The position numbers and the translations under genes are program-made. This document shows, piece by piece, positions 33,852-43,300 of a stretch of DNA of 64,000 bases; within the stretch, counting starts at the first letter, position 1, and every line of letters begins with the position of its first letter. This DNA comes from an uncultured Collinsella sp. GTDB taxonomy: Bacteria; Actinomycetota; Coriobacteriia; Coriobacteriales; Coriobacteriaceae. The DNA lies in contig CATZLI010000006.1 in assembly GCA_958421275.1 (NCBI GenBank), positions 124,001 to 188,000 on the forward strand, written 5' to 3'. The notes beneath the pieces were generated by a model. The model had not been told where the DNA came from. It made no database searches and saw only the letters and a program-made list of their open reading frames with translations.

Positions 33852-36305
33852 ATGGCCGAGCAACTGTCGCTGTTTGGTTCGCTCGAACCGGAGCATGCCC
33901 CCGTGGAGCCCGGCCGCATGGCAGAGCAGGCCAAACCCGACCCTGCGCCAGAGCCTAATGCCGCCTACGCGAACGTGGTCCTGGACATTCCCACCCGTGC
34001 GCTGTCCGAGCCCTTTGGCTACGGCATCCCGCAGTCCCTCGCCAACGGGGCCCAGATCGGGTCTACGGTCCTGGTCCACTTTGGCAACCGTGCGGCCGCG
34101 GGCTATATCGTCGACATTGCGTCTGAGCTTGGCGACCTGCAAGGCAACAACGCCCTCGATCCCGCGCGCGTAAAGCCCATCGAGGCCATCCTCAGCAAAC
34201 CGCTCTTTGGCGCCGAGGCCGCCCGCATTGCGCGTTGGATGAGTCGCGAGTATGTCGCGACGCTTTCTGAATGCCTGCGCCTGTTCTTGCCTCCGGGTGG
34301 TAGCCCGCGGGTCGTAAAGGGCGACGACGGCGTGTGGGCGGTTGAGCGCCCCGCCGTCAAGCCTATCCAAAACCGCTGGGTGATGCTTACGCCCGAAGGC
34401 TTTGACTATACGCCGCCCAAGACAGCGGTTCGCCAGCGCCAGCTTATCGAGGCGCTCCAGTGCGGACCGGTCACGACGCGCGACCTCAACCTGCTCTACA
34501 ACAGTATGTCGGCGACCATCAAGGCGCTCGAAAAACGCGGTGTCGTGGTGGTGGAGGAGCGCCGGGCCTGGCGTGGCGGCAGCGAGCAGACCACGCTGTC
34601 CTCGGCAAGCGGCAAGGCGCCGGTCGCGCTCACGAACGGCCAGCAACAGGCGCTCGCGCAGATTGAGCGCGCTCGTCTTGACGCCCACGGTGATGTGGTG
34701 CTTGTCGATGGCGTCACCGGCTCCGGCAAAACCGAGGTCTACCTCTCGGCGATTGAGCGCGTGCTGGCGGCCGGCCGTTCGGCCTGCGTGCTTGTGCCCG
34801 AGATCTCGCTGACGGCCCAGACCGTCGGCCGCTTCCGCTCGCGCTTTGGCGAGACGGTTGCTGTGTTCCATTCGCGCCTTTCGGCCGGTGAGCGCCTAGA
34901 CCAGTGGGACATGGTTGCCAGCGGTGCCGCCCGCGTTGTCGTCGGCGCGCGTTCGGCGCTCTTTTGCCCGCTCAGCGATCTGGGCCTCATTATCATCGAC
35001 GAGGAACACGAGACCAGCTACAAGCAGGGCTCCAGTCCGCGCTATCATGCGCGCGAGGTGGCGGCCGAGATGGCGCGCCGCTATCGCTGCCCACTCGTGC
35101 TGGGCTCGGCCACGCCTTCTGCCGAGGCCCTCGACCGCTGCCGCCGCGGCTCGTACAACGGTGCCACCTGGACGCGCGTCGAGATGCCCGAGCGCCCGGG
35201 ACACGCCGTGCTACCCACGGTCCGCATTGCCGACCTGCGCCGCGAGTTTTCGCACGGCAGCCGCTCCATGTTCTCTAAACCGCTGATGGAAGGTTTGGAG
35301 CGCGTTGTAGAGCGCCGCGAGAAGGCTGTGCTGCTGCATAACCGCCGCGGCTTTGCGCCGTTTTTGATGTGCCGCGAGTGCGGTTGCGTCCCCACCTGCA
35401 ACCACTGCTCTACGGCGCTTACGTACCACGAGCGCACCCATACGCTGCAATGTCACACCTGTGGTTCGTCCTGGCGCGTGCAGCCGTATCCCGCGCCCAC
35501 GAGTCGTTGCCCCAAGTGCGGCAGCCGTTACCTGGCAAAAATGGGTCTGGGCACGCAGCAGATCGAGGACGCGCTGCACCAGATGCTGCCCGAGGATGTC
35601 GCCATCATTCGCATGGATGCCGATTCCACGCGTGGCAAGGACTCGCATAAAAAGTTGCTCGAGCAGTTCGATGCCGCCGATTGCGCGGTGCTGCTGGGCA
35701 CTCAGATGATCGCCAAGGGCCTCGACTTTCCCGAGGTTACCCTTGTGGGCGTGGTCAATGCCGACTTTGCATTAAAGCTACCCGATTTTAGAGCGGGGGA
35801 GCGCGCTTACGATTTGCTGGAGCAGGTCGCCGGCCGTGCCGGCCGCGGCGATCGCCCCGGCGAGGTTATCATCCAGACCTACCTGCCCGAGGACCCGGTC
35901 ATTCGCGCCGTCGCCGAGCACGACCGCTCGATCTTTACCGACTACGACCTGGACCAGCGCCGCGACGCGCTGTATCCGCCGTTCGTCCGCCTGGTCAACA
36001 TCTTGGTTTGGTCGACGAACGCGGTTGACGCGCAGGACTACATCGGTCGCATCGCGAAGCTCCTCAAGCGTCGCTGGCATGCCGCCGCTCCCGACTTTTT
36101 GCGGGCGGGGAGCGCCGTGCCCCAGGTGCTTGGTCCGGCTTCGTGTGTAATCGAGAGAGCCAAGGACCGTTACCGCTTCCATCTGCTTGTAAAGTCGCCG
36201 GTAGGGTACCATGTCTCTGATGATATTGACGCCTGCCTCAAAGAGGTGGGCTCCGTGCGCGGCGTGAGCGTGAGCGTTGACGTCGATGCCTATGATTTGA
36301 TGTAA
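33852..36305 (+). CDS. priA: Primosomal protein N' (PriA helicase)
   Basis: PriA restarts stalled replication forks. The 817-residue protein has the N-terminal 3'-BD (VVLDIPTRALSEPFGYGIP), Walker A VDGVTGSGKTEVYLSAI, DEEH box IIIDEEHETSYKQ, and a zinc-binding insert with paired CxxC motifs (CRECGCVPTCNHC, CHTCGSSW, CPKCG). The helicase C-lobe shows GTQMIAKGLDFPEVTLVGV and QVAGRAGRGDRPGEVIIQT. The ATG at 33852 follows GGGAGGG. It is followed closely by def and probably forms a unit with it. Confidence 0.95.
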   Translation: MAEQLSLFGSLEPEHAPVEPGRMAEQAKPDPAPEPNAAYANVVLDIPTRALSEPFGYGIPQSLANGAQIGSTVLVHFGNRAAAGYIVDIASELGDLQGNNALDPARVKPIEAILSKPLFGAEAARIARWMSREYVATLSECLRLFLPPGGSPRVVKGDDGVWAVERPAVKPIQNRWVMLTPEGFDYTPPKTAVRQRQLIEALQCGPVTTRDLNLLYNSMSATIKALEKRGVVVVEERRAWRGGSEQTTLSSASGKAPVALTNGQQQALAQIERARLDAHGDVVLVDGVTGSGKTEVYLSAIERVLAAGRSACVLVPEISLTAQTVGRFRSRFGETVAVFHSRLSAGERLDQWDMVASGAARVVVGARSALFCPLSDLGLIIIDEEHETSYKQGSSPRYHAREVAAEMARRYRCPLVLGSATPSAEALDRCRRGSYNGATWTRVEMPERPGHAVLPTVRIADLRREFSHGSRSMFSKPLMEGLERVVERREKAVLLHNRRGFAPFLMCRECGCVPTCNHCSTALTYHERTHTLQCHTCGSSWRVQPYPAPTSRCPKCGSRYLAKMGLGTQQIEDALHQMLPEDVAIIRMDADSTRGKDSHKKLLEQFDAADCAVLLGTQMIAKGLDFPEVTLVGVVNADFALKLPDFRAGERAYDLLEQVAGRAGRGDRPGEVIIQTYLPEDPVIRAVAEHDRSIFTDYDLDQRRDALYPPFVRLVNILVWSTNAVDAQDYIGRIAKLLKRRWHAAAPDFLRAGSAVPQVLGPASCVIERAKDRYRFHLLVKSPVGYHVSDDIDACLKEVGSVRGVSVSVDVDAYDLM

Positions 36306-36323
36306 CAACCCGAAAGGATGGCC

Positions 36324-36860
36324 ATGGAAGCCAACGGAATCGTACTGTCGCCCGACCCTCGTCTGCGCCAGGAGTGCGCCGTCATCGAGGAGATCACCCC
36401 GGCGATCGAGGCGCTTGCCGAGAAGATGAAGAAGATGATGTTCGACAACGGCGGTTGCGGCCTGGCTGCCCCGCAGATCGGCGAGCTCATTCAGCTCGTC
36501 ACCATCGACTGCGATTACAGCGACAAGAATGACTACGATCCGTACGTGCTCATCAATCCCGTCATTGTTGAGCAGAGCGACCATCTGGTGCCGTTTAGTG
36601 AGGGCTGCCTGTCCATCCCCGGTATTAGCTGCGAGATCGAGCGTCCCGACCATGTCGTCGTCGAGGCGTACGACCTGGATGCCAACCTGATTCGCTATGA
36701 GGCCTCGGGCGATCTGTTCTGCGTGTGCCTGCAGCACGAGATTGATCACCTGCACGGCAACACCATGTTCGAGCGACTGAAGCCTATGCAGAGGCTCAAG
36801 GCCGTCAAGGAGTACCAGGACGCCCTGGCCCGCGGCGCTCGACCGGGCGAGACGGAGTAG
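36324..36860 (+). CDS. def: Peptide deformylase
   Basis: Def removes the N-formyl group from new proteins. The 178-residue metalloenzyme has the three motifs GCGLAAPQIG, EGCLSIPG and QHEIDHLHG, which supply Cys and two His for the metal. The ATG at 36324 is favoured over one two codons earlier because AAAGGA is then correctly spaced. Formyltransferase fmt lies downstream beyond a palindromic element, so the two opposing formylation steps are neighbours. Confidence 0.95.
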   Translation: MEANGIVLSPDPRLRQECAVIEEITPAIEALAEKMKKMMFDNGGCGLAAPQIGELIQLVTIDCDYSDKNDYDPYVLINPVIVEQSDHLVPFSEGCLSIPGISCEIERPDHVVVEAYDLDANLIRYEASGDLFCVCLQHEIDHLHGNTMFERLKPMQRLKAVKEYQDALARGARPGETE

Positions 36861-36868
36861 GTCCCACC

Positions 36869-37005
36869 GTCCCCTTCCGCCGCAGGGCTTAGGTTTTGCT
36901 CCATGCTCAAACAGTCCTGCTCGCACGAAGAGCACATTAAGTGCTCTTCGGCTCGTGCGGAACTGCGCGTGGAGCAATAACCTAAGCCCTGCGGCGGAAG
37001 GGGAC
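36869..37005. repeat. Nested palindromic element, copy B
   Basis: Outer arms 36869-36902 and 36971-37005 match over about 34 bp with one single-base indel. They enclose the same core as copy A: ACAGTCCTGCTCGCACG, AAGAGCAC-ATTAA-GTGCTCTT, then GCTCGTGCGGAACT. The inner stem base pairs differ from copy A in a compensatory way (A-T here for G-C there). It begins 9 bases after the def stop, so it could also end the priA-def transcript. Confidence 0.85.
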
Positions 37006-37221
37006 TGCGTTTTCGTGCTCCTTTTCGCCCGGGTGCCGTCGGGCCAGGGAGAGGCGTCTTCGCTGATAGGTGCTTTGTTGGGAGGGCTGCTTTTATGCGG
37101 CTCTTTCTTTGGTTTTGGGTATATTTGTTCTTGTTGAAATGTTATTGCGGATGGGCTGGGTACTTGGCTTTCCGTTGCTTTTTGTAGCCGTCTCGGCTTT
37201 GGTTGAGGGGAGACGTTCTTT

Positions 37222-38139
37222 ATGCGTATTGTGTTTATGGGTACGCCTGATTTTGCTGTGCCTTCGTTGACTTCGCTCGTCGAGGCTGGGAATGAGATTG
37301 CGCTTGTTGTTACTCGTCCTGATGCTGTTCGCGGACGTGGTAAGAAGCTCGAGCCTTCCCCTGTTAAGGCCAAGGCGCTCGAACTTGGTTTGCCGGTTGT
37401 TGAGGCTAATCGTATGACGCCTGAGGTTGTTGAGGCGCTTCAGGCTGCCCAGGCTGACATTTTCTGCGTGGCTGCGTATGGCTGCATTTTGCCTGATGAG
37501 GTGCTGCATATGGCGCCGCTTGGCATTGTGAATGTTCATGCGTCCTTGCTGCCTCGTTGGCGTGGGGCTGCTCCTATTCAGCGTGCGATTCTCGCTGGTG
37601 ACGAAGTTGCTGGCGTTTCCATTATGCGCATCGGGCATGGCGTGGATACTGGTGCTTATTGTGCTCAGGCTTCCACGTCGGTTGCCGGTAAGCATTCCGA
37701 GGCACTGACCATGGAGCTTGCTGAGCTTGGCGGCAAGCTGCTTGCCGATACGATTCCTTCGCTTGCCGATGGCACCGCCGTGTGGACTGAACAGGATGAG
37801 TCGCTCGTCACTCATGCCGCCAAGATTTCTAAGCAGGAGATGCGTCTGGATCCTCAGATGGCGGCGCTTGATTGCGTGCGTCATGTGCTTGCCTCGTCCG
37901 ATACCGCTCCCGCTCGTTGCGTGATTGCCGGCAAGACCGTTCGCGTGCTCGATGCAGCACCGGCAGATGTGTCGCTTGGCGAGGGACTCGTCGCCGTTCA
38001 GGCCAAGCGCGTCTACCTGGGCCTGTCCGATGGCGCGGTTGAACTGCTCGAGGTTAAGCCCGATGGCAAGCGTGCTATGGCTGCTTCTGCCTGGGCTGCC
38101 GGCCTGCAGGGTGCGGATCTTTCGTGGGGTGTTTTGTGA
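37222..38139 (+). CDS. fmt: Methionyl-tRNA formyltransferase
   Basis: Fmt formylates initiator Met-tRNA. The 305-residue protein has MRIVFMGTPDFAVPSL, the catalytic ASLLPRWRGAAPIQRAI with NVHAS upstream, and MRIGHGVDTGAYC. The C-terminal OB-like domain is present (VAVQAKRVYLGLSDGAVELLEV). GAGGGGAGA lies before the ATG. Codons end in T far more often than in flanking genes. The stop overlaps the rsmB ATG by one base. Confidence 0.95.
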   Translation: MRIVFMGTPDFAVPSLTSLVEAGNEIALVVTRPDAVRGRGKKLEPSPVKAKALELGLPVVEANRMTPEVVEALQAAQADIFCVAAYGCILPDEVLHMAPLGIVNVHASLLPRWRGAAPIQRAILAGDEVAGVSIMRIGHGVDTGAYCAQASTSVAGKHSEALTMELAELGGKLLADTIPSLADGTAVWTEQDESLVTHAAKISKQEMRLDPQMAALDCVRHVLASSDTAPARCVIAGKTVRVLDAAPADVSLGEGLVAVQAKRVYLGLSDGAVELLEVKPDGKRAMAASAWAAGLQGADLSWGVL

Positions 38140-39539
38140 TGAGTAAGCTTTCCCCCGCGCGCAAGCTCGCGCTTGATGTTTTGATGGAGGCCGATCGCCG
38201 CGGCATGTACGCGCGCGACGTGCTCTCGTCCCGTGCTTTGGCCAAGGCCATTGACCAGCGCGATTCTGCTTTTGCCGCTCGTTTGGCACTTGGCGTTGCG
38301 GCCACCCAGGGCATTTTGGATGAGCTGCTCGACCAGTTTCTCGATAAGCCCAAAAAGGTCGCGCCTCGTGTGCGCATGGCGCTTCGTATCTCGGCCTTCG
38401 AGATGCTCTATCTGCATACGCCGGGACGCGTTGCGGTGAGTCAGGGCGTTGAGCTTGTGCGTAGCGGTGCTAAGTCTGCCGCCGGTCTGGCCAATGCCGT
38501 GCTGCATAAGGTCGCGGACAACGTTGAGGATTTTGCCGCCGCAGCGGATGCCGATGAGTCCGAACGTCGTCTGGTTCGCCTGTCTCGCCTGATGGGCCTG
38601 CCGCGCTGGCTGTGCGCTCGCATTATGGCGTCGTTCGATACGCCCGAGGGCGCGCTCAACTTTGCCGGCAATCTGGCTCCCGCGCCGCTCGCTTTGCACG
38701 AGAACGCTTTTGCCACCAAACCCGACCCGTATATCTCGCAGCTTGTTGCGCCCGTGTTCCCAGGCTGCCATGCACCGGTCGATGCGCAGGTCACGGTTGC
38801 GTCCGGCGTGTTTGAGCGCGCTGCTGCCGTTGCCTCGGACCTTAACGCCCAGCTCATCGCTACCGCGGCGACCCGTCCCGGGCGCTGCCTGGAGATTGGT
38901 GCCGGCCGCGGAACCAAGACCTATGTGATGATGTGTCAGGCCAAACGTGCTGGGTACGAGCACCAGCATACCGCGCTCGACCTGCATGATCGTAAATGTG
39001 ATCAGAATCTCGCACGCCTGCATAAGGCGGGTATTACGGGTGTTCGTACCGTCTCGGGCGATGCTTGCGAGCTCGACGAGGTGCTGACGTCTTTTGATGC
39101 CATGCTTGGCAAGCCTGCCCTGTTCGATACGGTGTTTATCGATGCCCCGTGCTCGGGTACAGGGACCATGCGCCGTCATCCCGAGATTCCGTGGCGCCTG
39201 ACCGAAAACGATGTGACGGTTGAACTGCCCAAACTACAGCTGACGATGCTCAAGGAAGCGGCCGCGCGTGTGGCTGCCGGCGGCGAGCTCATCTATGCGA
39301 CGTGCTCGGTCTTCGATGAGGAGAACGCGCAGGTTGTGGATGCGTTTTTGGCTTCGCCCGAGGGCGCAGGCTTTTGCCTGGCACCCCTCTCCGAGGCGCA
39401 GATCCTGCAGCTCCCCGAGTTCGAACAAGCCAAGAAGCTCGTCTCCGTGCGCCTAAACGACCGCGGGCTTTTCCAAAGCGTGCCGGTAAACGCTGACTCC
39501 TACGACGGCCACTTCTGCGCCCGCTTGGTCCACAAGTAG
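38139..39539 (+). CDS. rsmB: 16S rRNA (cytosine-967-C5)-methyltransferase
   Basis: The 466-residue protein has an N-terminal NusB-like RNA-binding domain (ARKLALDVLMEADRRGMYARDVL, RMALRISAFEMLYLHTPGRVAVSQ) and a C-terminal Rossmann methyltransferase: LEIGAGRGTKTYVM, FIDAPCSGTGTMRRHPEIPWRL with the releasing Cys, and YATCSVFDEENAQVV with the catalytic Cys. The ATG at 38139 overlaps the fmt TGA (TGATG), so translation is likely coupled. The fmt-rsmB pairing is a common bacterial arrangement. Confidence 0.93.
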   Translation: MSKLSPARKLALDVLMEADRRGMYARDVLSSRALAKAIDQRDSAFAARLALGVAATQGILDELLDQFLDKPKKVAPRVRMALRISAFEMLYLHTPGRVAVSQGVELVRSGAKSAAGLANAVLHKVADNVEDFAAAADADESERRLVRLSRLMGLPRWLCARIMASFDTPEGALNFAGNLAPAPLALHENAFATKPDPYISQLVAPVFPGCHAPVDAQVTVASGVFERAAAVASDLNAQLIATAATRPGRCLEIGAGRGTKTYVMMCQAKRAGYEHQHTALDLHDRKCDQNLARLHKAGITGVRTVSGDACELDEVLTSFDAMLGKPALFDTVFIDAPCSGTGTMRRHPEIPWRLTENDVTVELPKLQLTMLKEAAARVAAGGELIYATCSVFDEENAQVVDAFLASPEGAGFCLAPLSEAQILQLPEFEQAKKLVSVRLNDRGLFQSVPVNADSYDGHFCARLVHK

Positions 39540-39545
39540 CTACTA

Positions 39546-39612
39546 AGTTGCGGTGAAATAGGGATCGAATAGCGGCTTCTAGCCGCCAAACAGTCCTTAT
39601 TTCACCGCAACT
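39546..39612. repeat. 67-nt hairpin repeat, copy 2
   Basis: Ends AGTTGCGGTGAAATA and TATTTCACCGCAACT pair almost perfectly; the centre holds a GCGGCT/AGCCGC hairpin. It starts 6 bases after the rsmB stop. Length and ends match the copies at 23261 and 39888. Confidence 0.85.
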
Positions 39613-39688
39613 CAGAAGGTCGTGCGAGTGGAGATCGCAATAGCGGTAAAGAGTGGGAAAAATGGCCCTGTTTCATACTTGCTGCTAT

Positions 39689-39833
39689 CAAAAGTAGGTC
39701 GGATTACGGGACTAGATTGGTAATGCCCGACCACAGCAAATATGGCCTAAATAAAACCGCAGGTAGATGGCTTGTTGAAATTTGCTACTTACCGGAATGG
39801 ATAGAGGTTGTCAACTCAGCCCCGTAATCCGGC
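39689..39833. ncRNA. 145-nt structured intergenic element, copy 1
   Basis: The element begins CAAAAGTA..TCGGATTACGGG and ends CCCGTAATCCGGC, so the ends form a stem of about 12 bp. A second element at 43808-43952 has the same length, the same opening (CAAAAGTA..TCGG.TTAC), the same internal TAAAACCGCAG.TAGA block at the same offset, and the same CCGGC end. Its stem-arm bases differ but stay complementary. This suggests a conserved RNA or DNA structure; function and strand are unknown. It lies between two 67-nt hairpins, in a 450-base stretch (39540-39989) without any gene. Confidence 0.55.
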
Positions 39834-39887
39834 AGAGTTTTGAAATGATACAAACTTAGCATCATCCCGAAATCCGATTTAAAGAAA

Positions 39888-39954
39888 AGTTGCGGTGAAA
39901 TAGTTCCTGCTTGGCCTTTGGATGGGCTGATTCAGGAACTATTTCACCGCAACT
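39888..39954. repeat. 67-nt hairpin repeat, copy 3
   Basis: AGTTGCGGTGAAATAGTTCCTG pairs perfectly over 22 bp with the terminal CAGGAACTATTTCACCGCAACT. It lies 35 bases past the stop of the zinc-ribbon gene on the opposite strand and could terminate it. Confidence 0.85.
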
Positions 39955-39989
39955 CATAAGGAAACCAGGGTGTCTGGACCGCTTGGTTT

Positions 39990-40226
39990 CTAGTGGTTGT
40001 GCGGGCAGTTGGCGCAACAGCCGCTGGTGGCGCTGGTGCTGGAGCCGCCACTGCGCTGGTCTGTGTTGTAGAAACCGCTGCCGTCGAACTTAATGCCGCT
40101 GGCCGAGAACGTCTTGGACGCCGGGGCGCCGCAGCTGGGGCATACGACCTCGGGCGTCTCGGACATGGGGTGCTCAACCTCAAACACGTTGCCGCAGCTC
40201 GTGCACTTGTAATCGTAGCGCGCCAT
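39990..40226 (-). CDS. FmdB-type zinc ribbon protein
   Basis: This 78-residue protein starts MARYDYKCTSCGNVFEVEHPM and has a second pair of cysteines in VVCPSCGAPASKTFS, forming the FmdB/CxxC_CxxC_SSSS zinc ribbon. A Ser/Gly-rich tail ends in CCANCPHNH, adding more possible metal ligands. The family is widespread and its role is unclear, with links to regulation and translation quality. AGGAAG precedes the ATG. It is separated from the upstream glucanotransferase fusion by a hairpin. Confidence 0.9.
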   Translation of the reverse strand: MARYDYKCTSCGNVFEVEHPMSETPEVVCPSCGAPASKTFSASGIKFDGSGFYNTDQRSGGSSTSATSGCCANCPHNH

Positions 40227-40248
40227 AATACTTCCTTTTCAGCACAAA

Positions 40249-40270
40249 GCGGGCAGATCGCTCTGCCCGC
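40249..40270. terminator. Hairpin terminator between the GH13-GH77 gene and the zinc ribbon gene
   Basis: GCGGGCAGA and TCTGCCCGC form a 9-bp stem with a 4-base loop. On the minus strand TTTGTG follows; on the plus strand AAAAATT. It lies 45 bases past the GH13-GH77 stop. Confidence 0.7.
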
Positions 40271-40314
40271 AAAAATTCAAACAGCTGTAACTGTACCCTA
40301 TATCGGGGGTTTTA

Positions 40315-43300
40315 TCACGCTTCGCCCCAGAATCTATGAGTGTTGCGCAGGAGCTTCGCAGTTTTCTGTTCGGCCGTAGCAATGTCGACCTCCTGCGCCT
40401 GCCATGTCCAGTTGCCCGTGGCCACGCCCGGCACGTTCATACGTGCATCGTCGCCCAGGCCCAGGATGTCCTGCAGCGGCATCATCACGAGCGGTGCATC
40501 GCTTGCTAGGGCATTGCCCATGAGCTCGCTTGCCAATGTAATGCCGCTCGGCTCATCGCCGCCTGCAAAGGAGCGCGTGCACCAGCCGGCAAGTGTCGAA
40601 GTGTCGTGCGTCGAGGTGTACAGAATCTTTCCCGGTGTGGGGTGAATTCCGCAACGAACGTCGTAGTCGCTAAACTCCAGCACGTCCATGCCGGGGAAGC
40701 CGCAGGTCGAAGCCATGGCGCGAACGCCGGGCGTCAGATAGCCCAGATCCTCGGCGATAAAGTTGAGCGGGCCCAGCTCGTCATAGGCGGTCTGGAACAG
40801 GTCCTTGCCCGGACCTGCCAGCCAGCGGCCGTCGGCACAGGCCTTACCGGCGGGAATGCTAAAGTAGCTGTGGAAGCCCAGGAAGTGGTCCAGGCGCACG
40901 CGGTCGTAGAGCGAAAACGCACGGCGCAGGCGGTCGAGCCACCAACGATAGCCGTTCTCTTTCATGCGATCCCAGCGGAAGGTGGGGTTGCCCCACACCT
41001 GGCCCTCGGGCGCAAAGTTGTCGGGCGGCGCGCCCGAAATCTCAATCGCCTTGCCGGTATCGGACAGCCAGAAGTTCTCGGGCTCGCTCCACGCGTCGGC
41101 CGAATCGTCCGAGACATACATCGGGATATCGCCGATGACCTCGATGCCCTTCTTGTGCGCATAGTTCATGAGCTCGCACCAGGCAAGGTCAAAGCGATAC
41201 TGCATGTACGCCTGCAGCTCGGCCTCGTCGTGGAAGCGCTTGTCATCGATCAGATACTCGTTGTAGCGCGCGACATCTGCCGGCCAATCGTGGCGCGACT
41301 CGCCCTCAAAGTACTTCTTAACGGCCATGTAGACGCAGTACTTCTCGAGCCAGTCGGCGTTGCGATGTTTAAACGCCGTGTACAGCGGGTCGGCATCCTC
41401 ACCGCCGTGGGCCTTCCATGCAGCAAAGTCGGCGGCCAGTTCCTCGTGGCTCTCAGGCAGCAGGTCGATATTGCCTGCAAAGGCCGAGGGGCCGGCGTAG
41501 GGGGAGCGGAAGAAGTCCGTGGGGTTGACGGGCAGGACTTGCCAGTAGCGCATGCCCATAGCGGCCAGATGGTCGATAAAGCGACGCGTGGGCGCACCGA
41601 TTGTGCCGGGCTTGCCGTCATCGGTCGGCACCGAGGTGATGTGGCACACAACGCCCGCGCCATGATCGAGCGGCTCCTGCAGGCGCTTCTCGGCATGGTG
41701 ATAGATGATCGAAGAGCCCAGCGGGTACAGGTCGAGCGTGACGGTACCGTTGTGGATCTCGCACTCGTGACCGCTGATCACGTCGCTCGCGCATTCGCCG
41801 AGCGCCGGAATCGTCACGCGGTGCGAATTGCGCAGGCTGCGGTTGATGATAACCGTCGCGGCCTCGCCGTCTTTGCCCGTGCGGGTGTAAGCCAAGACTT
41901 CGTCGTTGAGCGCAAAGGCCTTGATCTCGCCATCGACCATAAAGGGCAGCGCACGGCGCACGGCAGACGCGTTCTTAACGATGGCCAGTGTGTCGAAGTC
42001 GTGGAGTTGGTCCTTGGTCGGCAGGGTGCGGCGGTTGCCCGGGTCGGTAAGGCCCTCCAAGCCGTACTCGTCGCCGTAATAGATTGAGGGTACACCCGGG
42101 AAGGTCATCTGCATGAGCGTCGCCAGCCAAAAACGGCTCTTGGCCAGGCCCATCGAGTTATCGTCCAGGCGCCATTTGCTGCGCTCGCTCTCGGGCAGCT
42201 GCGACTCGTCGGGGCCACCGCCGAGCACCGAGATGATACGCGGACGGTCGTGGCTCGAAAGCAGATTGAGCGCGCAGGCCAGTGCCTCGCGCGGGTAGTT
42301 CTCGCGCAGGGTTTCGATATCCTCGGCTGCCTGGTAAGCGTTCTTGTAGCCCATCAAAAAGCCGATGACCATGTCGCGGAAGGGGTAGTCCATGGCGGAG
42401 TCGAGCTCCGAGCCCTGCAGATAGCGGCGCAGGTGGCCATAGCTGATCTTGTTGGAGGCGTCTTCCCAGACTTCGCCGAGCAGCAGCGCGTCGGGCTTCT
42501 CGGCGAGCACGGCCTTTTTGATCTCGGCCAGGAAGTCGTCGGAAAGCTCGTCGGCCACATCGAGTCGCCAGCCATGGGCACCGGCGCGCAGCCATTTACG
42601 GATCACGCCGTCCTTGCCCAGGAGCCGCTCGCGCACCAGTTCGGAGCTCTCATTGATGGCGGGCATGTTGCCCACGCCCCACCAGCAGTCATACGAACCG
42701 TCCTCATGGAAGTAAAATGCATCGCGCCACGGCGAGTCCTCGCTCTGCCAAGCACCGACGCCGGGATAATTGCCGTAGCGGTTAAAGTAGATCGAGTCGT
42801 CGCCCGTATGGTTGAACACACCGTCCAGAATGATGGAAATGCCAAGCTTCTCGGCCGCCTCGCACAGCTCGGTAAAGTCCTGCTCGGTGCCCAGAATCGG
42901 GTCGATCTTGGTGTAGTCGGCCGTGTCGTAGCGGTGGTTGCTCGCGGCCTCAAAGATGGGGTTGAGGTAGATGGCCGTAAAGCCTAGCTCGGCAATGCGG
43001 GGCAGGTCATTTTGGATACCCTTGAGCGAACCGCCGTAAAAATCCCAGGTCTTGATGGAGCCGTCTTCGGCACGCTCGTACTCGGGCGGTTCGTTCCAGT
43101 CCTCGACCATGCGGCGCTGGATTCCTTTGCGCGGTTTTTCAACTTCGGTAAGCGTGCGCTCGCGCCAGTTTTCGTCGCGGGCATAGCGGTCGGGGAAGAT
43201 CTGGTAGACCATGCCACGCTCGTACCACTCAGGACGAACTTTGCGGTGCTTGTAGACGGTGATCTGGAAGGACGGGACCTCGGCGTAGTTGTAAGTTACG

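Noticed and set aside
32321..33934. Long minus-strand open frame opposite gltX
   Set aside because: gltX on the plus strand has complete HIGH and KLSKR motifs; the antisense frame shows only biased composition.
39540..39989. CRISPR array
   Set aside because: The repeats are palindromic, only two copies are near each other, and there is no regular spacer pattern or cas gene.
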